64,000 nt of DNA from JAWVFM01 sp963843315 (GCA_963843315.1 CAWJJU010000006.1:186001-250000); one strand, 5' to 3'; numbered from the stretch's first letter, positions 54,250 through 64,000 are shown. Notes: generated from the letters alone by a model not told the origin. Numbers and translations: made by a program.

Positions 54250-55430
54250 CCTTCGCCAAGAGGAGCGTCCGCGACGCGGACGTCGGCGGTCGCGCGGTGC
54301 TGGTCCGCGCCGACCTGAACGTCCCGCTGTCGGGCGGCGAGGTGGCCGACGACACCCGGATCCGGGCGGCGCAGCCCACCATCGAGCTGCTGCGCGAGCG
54401 CGGGGCGAAGGTGATCGTCGCCTCGCACCTCGGCCGGCCCAAGGGCCGGGACCCGCAGCTGAGCCTGGCGCCGGTGGCGGCGCGGCTGGGCGAGCTGATC
54501 GGCGCCGACGTCGCGTTGGCGCCGGCCGTGGTCGGCGAGGAGGTCGAGCGCCTCGTCGCGGGCCTGGAGCCCGGCGACGTGCTGATGCTGGAGAACACCC
54601 GCTGGGAGCCCGGGGAGACGAAGAACGACCCCGAGCTCGCCCGGGCGCTCGCCTCGCTCGCCGAGGTGTTCGTCAACGACGCGTTCGGGACGGCCCACCG
54701 GGCCCATGCCAGCAACGCCGGCGTGTCGGCCCTGCTGCCGGCCCACGCGGGGTTGCTCTTGGAGCGGGAGGTGACCGAGCTCGAGGCCGTGCGCGACGAC
54801 CCGGCCCGGCCGCTGTGCGTGATCCTGGGCGGCGCGAAGGTGTCCGACAAGATCGCCCTCATCGACCAGTTCATGGAATCCGCCGACGACATCCTGATCG
54901 GCGGGGCCATGTGCTTCAGCTTCTTTCAGGCCCAGGGCCGGGCCACCGGCGACTCCCTGGTGGAGGACGAGGGCGCCACGATGGCGGCGCGCCTGCTGGC
55001 GATGGAGCCCGACGCGCGGGCGACGCTTCACCTTCCCACCGACCTCGTCGCGGGCGATCGCTTCGCCGCGGACGCCGAGCGGCGCGAGCTCGACGGCGTC
55101 GAGGTTCCCGACGGCTGGATGGGCCTCGACGTCGGCCCCGAGACCTCGCGTGAGTACGCCGCGGTCATCGGCTCGGCCGGCACCGTGTTCTGGAACGGCC
55201 CCATGGGCGCGTTCGAGATGGAGCCCTTCGCCGCGGGCACCCGCGCCGTGGCGGAGGCCGTCGCGGCGGCGCCCGGGAGGACGGTGGTGGGCGGCGGCGA
55301 CTCCGCCGCGGCCCTCGCGACCTTCGGCCTCGCCGACAGCGTCGACTGGCTCTCCTCGGGCGGCGGGGCGGCTTTGGAGATGATGGAGGGCCGCGAGCTA
55401 CCTGGAGTGGAGGCCCTCGACGATGCCTGA
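54246..55430 (+). CDS. pgk: Phosphoglycerate kinase
   Basis: Pgk transfers the acyl phosphate of 1,3-bisphosphoglycerate to ADP. The 394-residue protein has VLVRADLNVPLSGGEVADDT, IVASHLGRPKGRDP, LMLENTRWEPGETKNDPELA, VNDAFGTAHRAHASNAGV, LCVILGGAKVSDKIALIDQF, and the nucleotide-binding TVVGGGDSAAALATFGLAD. The start is a TTG at 54246 overlapping the gap stop. The stop overlaps the tpiA start by eight bases. It has no frame break, although the genes on both sides do. Confidence 0.95.
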   Translation: MTFAKRSVRDADVGGRAVLVRADLNVPLSGGEVADDTRIRAAQPTIELLRERGAKVIVASHLGRPKGRDPQLSLAPVAARLGELIGADVALAPAVVGEEVERLVAGLEPGDVLMLENTRWEPGETKNDPELARALASLAEVFVNDAFGTAHRAHASNAGVSALLPAHAGLLLEREVTELEAVRDDPARPLCVILGGAKVSDKIALIDQFMESADDILIGGAMCFSFFQAQGRATGDSLVEDEGATMAARLLAMEPDARATLHLPTDLVAGDRFAADAERRELDGVEVPDGWMGLDVGPETSREYAAVIGSAGTVFWNGPMGAFEMEPFAAGTRAVAEAVAAAPGRTVVGGGDSAAALATFGLADSVDWLSSGGGAALEMMEGRELPGVEALDDA

Positions 55431-56203
55431 TTCGAACCGGCGACCCCTGGTCGCCGCGAACTGGAAGATGAACAAGACCCGGGCCGAGGCGATCGCCTTC
55501 GCCGACGAGTTCGCGGGCCCCGCCGCCGAGCTGGGCGCGGCCGATGTCGTCATCTGCCCGCCGGCGACCGCGCTGGCCGAGCTGGCGGGCCATCTCTCCG
55601 CGAGCGAGGTCCGGGTCGCCTCCCAGAACATGCATCAGGCCGACTCCGGGGCGTTCACCGGCGAGCTCTCGCCGCCCATGCTGGTCGAGGCGGGGGCGTG
55701 GGGCGCCGTGCTGGGGCACTCCGAGCGCCGCCAGCTCTTCGGCGAGACCGACGCGGCCCTGGCCGAGAAGGTCCCGGCGGCGCTCGCGGCGGGGCTGGTC
55801 CCGATCCTGTGCGTCGGCGAGACGGAGGGCGAGCGCGACGCCGGCGAGACCGAGGCGGTCCTGTCGCGGCAGATCGCCGCCGACCTCGCCGCCGTCGAGC
55901 TCCGGTCGCCTGGCCGGCGTGGTCGTCGCCTACGAGCCCATCTGGGCCATCGGCACCGGCCGCACGGCCACCGCCCAGCAGGCCCAGGAGGCAATCGCCC
56001 ACGTGCGCTCGGAGCTCGCGAAGATCGACGCCGATGCCGCGGCGGCGGTGCGCATCCTCTACGGCGGGTCCGTCAAGCCCGCGAACGCCGCCGAGCTGAT
56101 GGCCGAGCGCGACGTCGACGGCGCCCTCGTCGGCGGCGCCTCGCTCGAGCCCGGCGACTTCCTCGCCATCTGCCGCGCGGCAGCGGAGAGCGTTCGTGGC
56201 TAG
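55423..56203 (+). CDS. tpiA: Triosephosphate isomerase (one frame break)
   Basis: TpiA interconverts dihydroxyacetone phosphate and glyceraldehyde-3-phosphate. Segments in order are PLVAANWKMNKTRAEAIAFA with the catalytic Asn/Lys, SQNMHQADSGAFTGELSPPM, VLGHSERRQLFGETD with the catalytic histidine, LVPILCVGETEGERDAGETE, then after the break near 55905 VVAYEPIWAIGTGRTATAQQ with the catalytic glutamate, and RILYGGSVKPANAAELM. Restoring one base gives about 259 residues, the normal length. It overlaps pgk at its start and gpmI at its end by eight bases. Confidence 0.92.
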
Positions 56204-57744
56204 CCCCGCGCCCGGTCCCTCGGAGTACCCGGTTCCCTCCGTCGCCCTGGTGATCCTCGACGGCTGGGGCATCGCTCCCCCCGGGCCGGGCAACGCGCCC
56301 TCGCTCGCGTCGACGCCAACGTTCGACGAGCTGATCTCCACCTACCCCAACGCCACGCTGCGGACCTCGGGGCACGACGTCGGCCTCCCCGACGGCCAGA
56401 TGGGCAACTCGGAGGTGGGGCACCTCAACCTCGGCGCGGGCTCGATCGTCAAGCAGGACCTGGCTCGGATCGACGACGCCATCGCCGACGGCAGCTTCTT
56501 CGAGAACCCTGCGCTGCTGGCGGCCTGCGAGGCCGCCCGCAACAGCCCGCGCGGCCGGCTGCACCTGATGGGCCTGGTATCCGACGGGGGCGTCCATTCC
56601 AGCCTCGAGCACCTGGAGGCGCTCGTCGAGCTCGCGGCGCGCGAGGGCGTGCCGGACCTGGTGGTGCACGTCTTCACCGACGGCCGCGACACGTCGCCGA
56701 CCTCCTCGCCGGGCTACGTGAAGGAGCTGGAGGGCTGGCTGCGCCACGCGGGCCGCATCGGGACCGTGGCCGGGCGCTACTGGGCCATGGACCGCGACAA
56801 GCGCTGGGATCGCATGCAGCTTGCCTACGACGCCATCGTCGGCGCCCGGGGCGAGACGGCGGCCGAGCGCGCAGGAGGCCATCGAGGGCGCCCGCACGCG
56901 CGACGAGACCGACGAGTTCATCCGGCCCACGGTCATCGGCGACTACGACGGCATGGCCGACGGCGACGTCGTCGTGCACTTCAACTTCCGCCCGGACCGC
57001 GGCCGCGAGCTGGTCATGGCGCTGGGCGAGCCCGGGTTCGGCGAGTTCGAGCGCGACCCCGCGCCGGAGGTCGGCGTCACCACCCTGGCCCAGTTCCGCG
57101 AGGGATGGCCCTACCCCGTCGCCTTCCCGCCGCACGCTCCCGCCACCACCCTGGCCGAGGTGCTGGCCGGCGAGGGCGCCCCGCAGCTCCACGTCGCGGA
57201 GACGGAGAAGTACGCACACGTCACGTACTTCTTCAACGGCGGCCGCGAGGCCGAGTGGGAGGGGGAGGACCGGCGCCTGGTGCCCTCGCCGCGCGACGTG
57301 GCCACCTACGACGAGAAGCCCGAGATGAGCGCCGCGGGCTCGGCCGATGCCTTCTGCGCGGGGTGGCGGGAGGACAATGCCCGCTTCGGGATCATCAACT
57401 TCGCCAACCCGGACATGGTTGGACACACCGGCAACGTGCCCGCCGCCACGGCCGCCGTCGAGGCGGTCGACGCCGCGCTCGCGCGAGTCGTCGACGCGGT
57501 CCACTCCTCCGGCGGCGCCTGCGTGATCACCGCCGACCACGGCAACTGCGAGCAGATGATCAATCCCGACGGCTCGCCCAACACCGCCCACTCCCTGAAC
57601 CTGGTCCCGGTGATCGTCACCGTCGCCGGGTGCCGGGTCGCGGACGGCATCCTCGCCGACGTCTCGCCGACCATCCTCGCCCTGCTGGGGATCGAGCAGC
57701 CCGCCGGCATGACCCGCACCGCCCTGGTCCAGCCGGGCGCGTGA
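56196..57744 (+). CDS. gpmI: 2,3-bisphosphoglycerate-independent phosphoglycerate mutase (one frame break)
   Basis: GpmI converts 3- to 2-phosphoglycerate with two Mn ions. It has VALVILDGWGIAPPGPGNAP, the catalytic serine in DGQMGNSEVGHLNLGAG, a DGRDTSPTSSPGYV block, RYWAMDRDKRWDR, and after the break at about 56868 FNFRPDRGRELVMALGEP, YAHVTYFFNGGREAEWEGED, FANPDMVGHTGN and ITADHGNCEQM with metal ligands. About 515 residues result, the usual size. The GTG at 56196 overlaps tpiA. It is the last gene of the glycolytic operon. Confidence 0.92.
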
Positions 57745-57789
57745 GCCGGGCCGGGCGACCGGCACCCTGGGTCACATAGCCTCAGGGCA

Positions 57790-59007
57790 ATGCGCAGCGA
57801 CCCCGGGCGCCTCGCCTTCGAGATCGAGGCAAGCGATGGAGCCGCCCGGACGGGGCGGCTTCGCCTTGGCGGGGGCACCGTCCAGACCCCGGCGTTCATC
57901 CCGCTGGCGACCCGCGGCAGCGTGCGGGCGCTCACGGCCGCCGACGTCGCCTCGCTCGGCTTCGAGATGGTGCTGGGCAACACCTTCCACCTCTTCCTCG
58001 CCCCGGGGGAGCAGCGGATCGCCGAGCTCGGCGGCCTCGCCCGCTTCATGGGCTGGGACGGCGCGGTGATCACCGACTCCGGTGGCTTCCAGGTGTTCTC
58101 GCTGGCGCACGGCGGCGTCGCCGACGAGGTGAAGGGCCGGGGCGGGACGGTGCGCTCGCAGGGCCGGATCCTCGAGATCGCCGAACGGGGCGTGCGGTTT
58201 CGCTCCTACGTGGACGGGTCGGAGCGGTTCATGGGCCCGGAGGAGTCGATGGCGGTGCAGGCCGCGCTCGGCTCGGATATCGCACTGGCCTTCGACGAGT
58301 GCACGCCCTACCACGCCGACCGCGAATACACCGCGCGCTCGACCGAGCGCACGCATCGCTGGCTCGAGCGCTGCACCGCGTGGCACCGCGACAACGCGCC
58401 GGCGGCCCAGGCCCTGTTCGGGATCGTCCAGGGCGGGGTTCACGAAGATCTTCGCCGCGAGTCGGCAGCGGCCGTGAGCGCCGCCCCGATCGACGGGCTT
58501 GCGATCGGCGGCACGCTCGGCCGCGACAAGGACGAGATGTACGGGGTGCTGGCGCTCACCGCGCCGCTGCTGCCCGCCGAGGCGCCGAAGCACCTGCTGG
58601 GAATCGGCGAGCCCGACGACCTGCTCGAGGGAATCGCGCGAGGCATCGACCTGTTCGACTGCGCCGTGCCCACGCGCCTGGCCCGTCACGGCATGGCGCT
58701 GGCGCCGCTGCCCGGCTCGCGCTTTCGGATGAACATGCGCGCGCCGGGCCTGGCGCGCGACGAGGGCCCCCTCGTCGAGGGCTGCCCCTGCGCGGCCTGC
58801 GCCTCGCACACCCGCGCTTACGTTCACTACCTCTCGCGGATCGGTGAGCTGACGGCAGTCCGGCTGCTGTGCCTGCACAACCTGACCTTCCTGATGGCGC
58901 TGGTGCGCGGAGCGCGCGAGGCGATCCGGGCGCAGACGTACGACCGCTATCGCGAGGCGGTGCTGGCGGGGGCGGCGCCGTGGGCGGAAGCGGCGCCGGT
59001 GCCGTAG
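57790..59007 (+). CDS. tgt: tRNA-guanine (queuine) transglycosylase
   Basis: Tgt exchanges guanine-34 of tRNAs with GUN anticodons for preQ1 or queuine. The 405-residue protein has the start VQTPAFIPLATRGSVRALTA, VITDSGGFQVFSLAHGG with the base-contacting Asp, AFDECTPYHADREYTARS, FGIVQGGVHEDLR, the nucleophile region DLFDCAVPTRLARHG, and the zinc site CPCAACASHTRAYVHYL with a later histidine. No other queuosine gene is nearby. The ATG at 57790 is 46 bases after gpmI. Confidence 0.93.
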   Translation: MRSDPGRLAFEIEASDGAARTGRLRLGGGTVQTPAFIPLATRGSVRALTAADVASLGFEMVLGNTFHLFLAPGEQRIAELGGLARFMGWDGAVITDSGGFQVFSLAHGGVADEVKGRGGTVRSQGRILEIAERGVRFRSYVDGSERFMGPEESMAVQAALGSDIALAFDECTPYHADREYTARSTERTHRWLERCTAWHRDNAPAAQALFGIVQGGVHEDLRRESAAAVSAAPIDGLAIGGTLGRDKDEMYGVLALTAPLLPAEAPKHLLGIGEPDDLLEGIARGIDLFDCAVPTRLARHGMALAPLPGSRFRMNMRAPGLARDEGPLVEGCPCAACASHTRAYVHYLSRIGELTAVRLLCLHNLTFLMALVRGAREAIRAQTYDRYREAVLAGAAPWAEAAPVP

Positions 59008-59050
59008 CGGCGGATCGAGCGCACGAACGCGGGGCCGTCGCAGTTCGTGG

Positions 59051-60287
59051 CTACTGCGTGTGGTCCCGCACGAACTGGATCACCGTGTCGACCTGATCCT
59101 TGACGTTCGTCTTCAGGAAGCTGCCGACGTCGGTCTTGCTGCCGGCGTCGGTGAGCGCGAGGACCACCGCGGCGATGATCGCCGCGAGCACGAGCACCAG
59201 CACGATGAACCCCAGGAAGCGGGCGAAGCGCCGGCCCGCCGACGGCCTTGCGGGCCGCTGCGGTCGGGGCGCGGGCGCAGGGCGGGGTCGCGCGCGCGGC
59301 GCGGGCTGTGCCGCCGGCGTGAGGGGCTCCTCGGCGCCGAGGACGCGGGTCTGCGCGCTGTCGCCGCGAAGCGAGCGCGTGGGCGCCTCGCCCGCGTCCG
59401 GTGGCGGCGGCTGGGTGCCCGCGACCCCCGCGCGCAGCGCTCGCGAGAGGCTGCGTGCCGTCCGAGTAGCGGGCGGCGGGATCGCCGGCCAGCGCCGTGA
59501 GGACGGCGCGCGAGAGCGTCTCGGGCACGGTCGAGTCGTACGAGCTGGGGGGCAGGGGCGACTCGGACTCGCGGCGCATCGCCAGCTCGGCCAGCGTCGT
59601 GCCCTCCCAGGGCAGCCGGGCGGTGAGCAGCTGATAGAGGACGACGCCGAGGGCGTATACGTCGGCGGCGGGAGTGGGCTCCTCGCCGCGCGCGAGCTCC
59701 GGCGAGAGGTACGCGGCGGTGCCGACCACGGAGCCAACGAGCGTGAGGCGCGTCTGCTCGGCGGCGCGGGCGATCCCGAAGTCGGTGAGCTTCACCGTCA
59801 TCTCGTTGGTCGGCGGGTCGTGGGCGTCGAAGCTCGAGGCTCGCCGGCCGGCGGGGCCGCCGATGACCATGAGGTTCCCCGGCTTGACGTCGCGGTGGAT
59901 GATCCCCTGCTTGTGGGCGTAGTCCAGGCCGGCGCAGGCCTGGGTGCCGATCTCCACGGCGGCCTCGGCGCCGAGCTTGCCGCGGGTCTGGAGCAGCTGC
60001 GCCCCCGACTTGCCCTCCACGTACTCCATGACGATGAAGTGGCGGTCGCCGTCGACTCCGGTGTCGTAGACCTGGACGATGTTGGGGTGGATGAGCTTCG
60101 CGACGGCGAGCGCCTCGCGGCGGAACCGGGCGATGAACTTGTCGTCGTCGGAGAGGTGCTCGGCCAGGATCTTCACGGCGACCGTGCGCTCGAGCACCTG
60201 GTCGGTCGCCTTGTACACGGTGGACATGCCGCCTGAGCCCAGGCGGTCGCCGATCTCGTAGCGGTCCGCGATCACGCTGTGCGCCAT
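59051..60287 (-). CDS. Membrane-anchored Ser/Thr protein kinase (one frame break)
   Basis: Joined across a break near 59450 this is about 411 residues. The Hanks-type kinase domain (residues about 9-265) has GSGGMSTVYKATDQVLERTV, the ATP lysine in VAVKILAEHL, IIHRDVKPGNLMVIGG and TDFGIARAAEQTRL. A Pro/Ala-rich linker leads to one transmembrane helix (FARFLGFIVLVLVLAAIIAA) and a short extracytoplasmic tail of about 30 residues. There is no PASTA or other sensor domain. The ATG at 60287 overlaps the stop of the upstream lipoprotein gene (TGATG), so the two are translationally coupled. Confidence 0.88.
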
Positions 60288-60879
60288 CAGCCGGCCCCGA
60301 TCCCGCCGGATCCGCTGGAGCCGCCGCCCGACGGCGAGCCGCCCGCGCCGCCCTGACCCTGCGAGCCGCCCTGGTTGCCTGCGGCCGGGCCGCCGCCCTG
60401 GCCGTTGCCGTTGTTCGTGGCCGGCGGCGTGGGCTGCTCGGGCGCCGTCGACGTCGTCGTCGAGGTGGCGCTCGTGCCGTGTGGTCGTGCTGGGCGTCGT
60501 GGTGGTGGAACGGGTCGAGCCGTTGCCCACGAAGCCGCTCAGGCCGCTCGCGCCGGTCGCGCCGCTGCCGCATCCCGTGCCGCTGTCGGCCAGGTCGCGC
60601 AGCCGGTTGGCCGGTCTCGTCGAGGATCTTGATCGTGCCCGGGTCCACGGAGCTCGGCACCGCCTGGACCGCGATGATGTAGCGCCCGACGGCGTCGCGG
60701 AGGGCGGGAAGGTCGCCGTTCGTGCAGGCCGTCTGGACGGCGTTCAGGTTCGTCTCGAGGCTGTCGGCGGTCGCCGGCGGGATGTCCTTGGGAAGGGTGT
60801 TGGAGCTGCCGCAGCCGGCGGTTGCCACGGCCGTGACCGCGGCCGCCGCCAGGGCCGCGATCGTTCGCGGGGCTCGCAT
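60287..60879 (-). CDS. Lipoprotein of unknown function, coupled to the kinase (two frame breaks)
   Basis: The protein starts MRAPRTIAALAAAAVTAVAT and has a lipobox ending in cysteine (TAGC), so it is exported and lipid-anchored. A helical domain follows (DSLETNLNAVQTACTNGDLP, LRDAVGRYIIAVQAVPSSVD, TIKILDETANRLRDLADSGT), then a Thr-rich and Gly/Ser/Gln-rich low-complexity tail (GGPAAGNQGGSQGQGGAGG). The breaks near 60605 and 60480 shift the frame; correcting them keeps third-position G/C high to the stop at 60287. It directly precedes the Ser/Thr kinase and may be its extracellular sensing partner. I do not know the family. Confidence 0.7.
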
Positions 60880-60941
60880 CGCGGCGAGTGTAGTGACTGC
60901 ACCCGGTCCTCTGAATTTGCCTGCACCCATGCGAATTGCGC

Positions 60942-61698
60942 TCACTGCCCCGCGTACAGCCGGCGTCCCAGGTGCGACGGCAGGTCGGTTGCGTCGATCG
61001 CCGCCGCGGCACGGTCGATGTCGTATTCGACGCGCCGGAACGTGGCCGAGTTGGCGCCGGTGTCGAGCTCCAGCCAGGCGGCGCGGGGATCGCGGTCTCG
61101 CGGCTGGCCCACGCTGCCCGGGATTGACCAGCCAGCGGCCGTCCTCCAGGTCCAATCGCGTGCCGGGGACGCCCATCGCCCGGATCACCATGCGCTCGCC
61201 GTCATCGCCCTCCTCCTCGTCCGGGGCGAGAAACGAGAGCGCAACGTGGGAGTGGCCGATCAGGCTCACCCGCGCCGCCTGGGCCTCGATGCATTCGGCC
61301 GCCTGGTCCTCCCACAGCACGTACTCCCAGACGTGGTCGCGCGGCGAGGCGTGGTAGAGCGCGATCTCACCGGTCTCGTCGGCCTGGCTCGAGCTCACCC
61401 AGGAACTCCAGGGACTCCGCGCCGATGTTCCGGCGGGTCCACTCCGCCGCGCGGGCGGCGCTGGGGGAGAAGGCAGCGAGGTCGATCTTGTCGAGCACGC
61501 CCAGGTCGTGGTTGCCGGCCAGGCAGCGCTTGCAGCGCTGGGAAACCAGCTCCGTGCACTCGTCGGGGTTCGCCCCGTAGCCGACGACGTCGCCCAGGCA
61601 CCAGAGCTCGTCGAGCGTATGCTCCTGCCCACGTCGTCGAGCACCGCTTCGAGCGCGGGCAGGTTCGCGTGGATGTCGCTGATGATCCCTAGGCGCAT
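60942..61698 (-). CDS. Calcineurin-like metallophosphoesterase (three frame breaks)
   Basis: Joined across breaks near 61622, 61393 and 61120 this gives about 250 residues: MRLGIISDIHANLPALEAVL with the first metal motif, LWCLGDVVGYGANPDECTEL, CLAGNHDLGVLDKIDLAAF, HASPRDHVWEYVLWEDQA, VSLIGHSHVALSFLAPDEEE, and a C-terminal VNPGSVGQPRDRDPRAAWLE. All metal-binding motifs (D-x-H, GD, GNHD, GHSH) are present. It resembles YfcE/YmdB-like phosphodiesterases; the substrate is unknown. The gene lies 62 bases upstream of the lipoprotein on the same strand, so the three genes could form one operon. Confidence 0.82.
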
Positions 61699-61733
61699 TG
61701 GTTGCGAGGCCCCGCTCGCCGGCTGCCTATCGT

Positions 61734-62999
61734 ATGGCGATGGGCCCGCCCGGCCGATCGTTCCGACGCGCCGGGCTGGTTGCGGTCGCGATGGTGGCCG
61801 TGGGAGAGGTCGCCGTCCTGCTGCTGCGTCCCGGATCGAGCACGCCGGCTCCGGTCCACGTCGACGAGAGCCACTACTTCACGCCGGCGCAGATCTCGCG
61901 CTCGCGCGACTTCTCGACGGGCTCGCTGTGGATCTTCATCGGCTCGCTGACGGTGGAGCTGGCGGTGCTCGGCGTGCTCGCGAGCGGGCGCCCCCGCGCG
62001 GCCGGCCGGGCGCTCGAGCGCTTCGAGGCCCGGCCGCTCGTGGGCGGCGCGGCTGCAGGGGCGGCGCATCTCGCTCACGCTGACCGTCGCGGGCATCCCC
62101 CTCGGGATCGCCGGCCACGAGCACGCCGTCGACTACGGCCTCTCCACGCAGTCGCTCGACTCGTGGTTCGCGGACCTGGCGAAGTCGGCGGGCATCGGGA
62201 TGCTCACGGCGGCGGCCGGCGGCGCGATCGTGATCGCGCTCGTCAGGCGGTTTCGCGGCGCGCTGGTGGATTCCCGGCGCCGTCACGGCGGTCGCCATCG
62301 GCGCGGCCATGACCTGGCTGGCGCCGGTGGTCATCGCGCCGCTCTTCAACCACTTCGAGGCCCTGCCGAAGGGCAGCCCCGCGCGCCGCGGAGGTCCTTG
62401 AAGATCGGTCGCCGCGCCGGCGTGGACATCGGCAACGTCTACCGGGTGGACGCGAGCCGGCGGGTGACCTCCCTGAACGCGTACGTCGACGGGATCGGCC
62501 AGACCAAGCGCGTGGTGCTCTACGACAACCTGATTCGACGGCGCGGATCGCAGCGAGCTCGCGTCGGTGGTCGCGCACGAGCTCGGGCACGTCAAGCACG
62601 ACGACATCCTGCGCGGGCTGGCGTTTCTCGCGATCGTGGCGCCGCTCGGCGTGCTGTTCGTGGCGACGCTCGGCGGCGCGATCGCCGCGCGCGAGCGGGG
62701 TCGAGCCCGCCTCGCCGCGGGCGGTCCCGGCGTACGCGCTGTCGCTGACCCTGGCGACGCTCGTCCTCGGGATGGTGAGCAACCAGCTCTCGCGCTCGGT
62801 CGAGGCGAGCGCCGACTCGTTCGCCCTGCAGGTCACCCACGACCCGCACTCGTTCATCCGCCTCCAGGAGAAGCTCAACGATTCCAACCTCGGCAACCCG
62901 GACCCGCCGGCGGTGAGCCACTGGCTGTTCGGCACCCACCCGACCGCGATGGAGCGGATCGGGGCCGCCGTCGCGTTTCGCCGCGAGGCGGCCGGCTAG
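61734..62999 (+). CDS. M48-family membrane metalloprotease, Ste24/CAAX-like (several frame breaks)
   Basis: At least five breaks (about 62060, 62262, 62386, 62533 and 62725) split this gene of about 420 codons. Recovered segments are WIFIGSLTVELAVLGVLASG, ISLTLTVAGIPLGIAGHEHA, VDYGLSTQSLDSWFADLAKS, FNHFEALPKGSPAR, VYRVDASRRVTSLNAYVDGI, LYDNLI, and the zinc motif ELASVVAHELGHVKHDD. The end has the conserved SVEASADSFALQVTHDPHSF and GTHPTAMERI. This is the Ste24-type M48 protease, with several membrane helices and a zinc site facing the cytosol. It should cut membrane-associated proteins. The density of breaks is the highest in the window. The stop is convergent with the epimerase gene. Confidence 0.8.
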
Positions 63000-63944
63000 G
63001 AGGACTGCGTCCGGGCCCAGTCGAGGGTGCGGGCCAGGCCGTCGGCGAGCGGGACCTCCGCGTTCCAGCCGAGGTCCCGGGCCGCAAGGGAGCTGTCGAT
63101 GGCGATCCGCCGCACCTCGCCGGGGCGCTCGGGCGCCATCTCCGGCTCGAACTCCATGTCGCAGAGGCCCGCGAGTGTGCGGCGCCAGCTCCAGCACGTC
63201 GGTCTCGACCCCGGTGCCGACGTTGAACGCTCCGGTCGCCGCCGGAGTCGGACGCGGCCAGGAAGGCGCTGACGACGTCGCCCACGTAGATGTAGTCGCG
63301 GGTTTGGAGGCCGTCGCCGAAGACCGTCGGCGTGCTGCCCGCCAGCATCGCGCCGCAGAAGATCGCGATCACGCCCGCCTCGCCGAGCGGGTCCTGGCGC
63401 GGCCCGTAGACGTTGCCGAAGCGAAGCGCGACGGTCGACAGCCCGTGCAGGCGCGACCAGAGGCCCAGATAGCCCTCGGCCGCGAGCTTGGACTGGCCGT
63501 AGGGGGCGTCGGGCCGGCACTCGGCGTCCTCGCGAAGGGGCAGCTCGCGCCCCTCGCCCTCGCCGTAGATGGCCCCGCCGGTGGACGCCAGGGCGAAGCG
63601 GCCGACCCCGGCGAGCGCGGGAGGCCTCGAGCAGGTTGATCGTGCCGCCCACGTTGACGCCGAGGTCGAAGACGGGGTCGGCGACGGAGCGCCGCACGTC
63701 GATCTGCGCCGCGAGGTGCATCACGGTCTCGGGCTGGGCCTCGCGGATCGCCGCGTCGACGTCCGCGCGCAAGGAGATGTCGCCCTCGATCAGGGTGGCC
63801 CCTGCCGCCAGCGCTCCCTCGAGGTTCTCGCGGCGGCCGGTGGAGAGGTCGTCGAGCACGGCGACCTCGTCGCCACGGCCGATGAGCGCGTCGACGACGT
63901 TCGAGCCTATGAAGCCGGCCCCGCCGGTCACCAGAACTCTCATG
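62996..63944 (-). CDS. NAD-dependent nucleotide-sugar epimerase/dehydratase (three frame breaks)
   Basis: Joined across breaks near 63621, 63240 and 63180 this gives about 310 residues of an extended SDR. It begins MRVLVTGGAGFIGSNVVDAL, followed by VLDDLSTGRRENLEGALAAG, TVMHLAAQIDVRRSVADPVF, the active-site block ALASTGGAIYGEGEG with YGQSKLAAEGYLG, GNVYGPRQDPLGEAGVIAIF, DYIYVGDVVSAFLAAS, and GAFNVGTGVETDVLELA. The pattern fits UDP-glucose 4-epimerase-like enzymes. The start at 63944 is supported; an in-frame start further upstream lacks homology. With UDP-GlcNAc 2-epimerase elsewhere in the window it suggests cell-surface polysaccharide synthesis, though the two are 22 kb apart. Confidence 0.83.
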
Positions 63945-64000
63945 GAGGCAGCTGAATCTAGTATCGGTGCGTGCGCGGCGATCCACTTACCGAGCTCCAT

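Noticed and set aside
38824..63944. Programmed frameshifting as the explanation for broken genes
   Set aside because: There are too many breaks, in unrelated genes, without slippery heptamers or downstream structures in common.

Overview
The window is a GC-rich bacterial chromosome segment with strong G/C bias at third codon positions and dense, often overlapping genes. The first 31 kb carries housekeeping genes in this order: tilS-hpt-ftsH-folP-folB-folK, coaX, lysS, clpC, radA/disA, carD-ispD-ispF, cysS-rlmB. From memory this matches the backbone of the corresponding region in mycobacteria, so I place the organism in Actinomycetota. A deep-branching lineage such as Thermoleophilia/Solirubrobacterales is plausible (CarD, DisA, Rv1264-like cyclase, DUF4383, no mycobacterial lipid genes), but no rRNA is present to prove it.

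Layout. 1-3.2 kb: regulated adenylate cyclase, tilS, hpt. 3.2-7.8 kb: LysE exporter, FtsH, folate genes folP-folB-folK (no folE beside them). 7.8-17.3 kb: PfkB kinase, GST-like protein, coaX, dus, greA with an attenuator-like leader, a secreted protein, lysS, an FHA protein, clpC, then a remnant of an MFS transporter. 17.3-24.6 kb: secreted hydrolase with RTX-type repeats, radA, disA, carD, ispD, a 52-codon membrane ORF, a PHP phosphatase, ispF. 24.6-29.1 kb: lipid cluster (acyl-CoA synthetase, SRPBCC protein, acyltransferase, SCP2-hydrolase). 29.2-32.4 kb: cysS, rlmB, a SigH-type sigma factor with a clear promoter, palindromic repeats, tRNA-Thr(TGT). 32.4-38.8 kb: Fe-ADH-type dehydrogenase, a PlsC-GpsA fusion, two ECF sigma loci, rhomboid protease. 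38.8-48.1 kb: B12-binding protein, pterin dehydratase, esterase, UDP-GlcNAc 2-epimerase, DUF47/PiT phosphate uptake, two TadE-like proteins plus a TadG/VanY/SLT fusion, EVE and MaoC proteins. 48.1-57.7 kb: cupredoxin lipoprotein, enoyl-CoA isomerase, uvrC, ABC exporter, glycolytic operon gap-pgk-tpiA-gpmI. 57.8-64 kb: tgt, lipoprotein plus Ser/Thr kinase pair, phosphoesterase, M48 protease, sugar-nucleotide epimerase.

Data quality. I count about 34 reading-frame breaks between 38.8 and 64 kb but only about 5 before that. They hit genes such as tpiA, gpmI and uvrC, and many sit in short G/C runs. I read nearly all as single-base sequence errors, so I annotate those genes across the break and say where it lies. 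No gap between genes exceeds 300 bases. I found no CRISPR array, prophage, insertion sequence, rRNA or second tRNA.

The most interesting items are the PlsC-GpsA fusion, the TadE/TadE/TadG-VanY-SLT locus, a two-state hairpin leader before greA, a dispersed palindromic repeat family with GAACGTCCC arms, an in-frame palindromic insertion inside folP, and a lipoprotein translationally coupled to a sensor-less Ser/Thr kinase.
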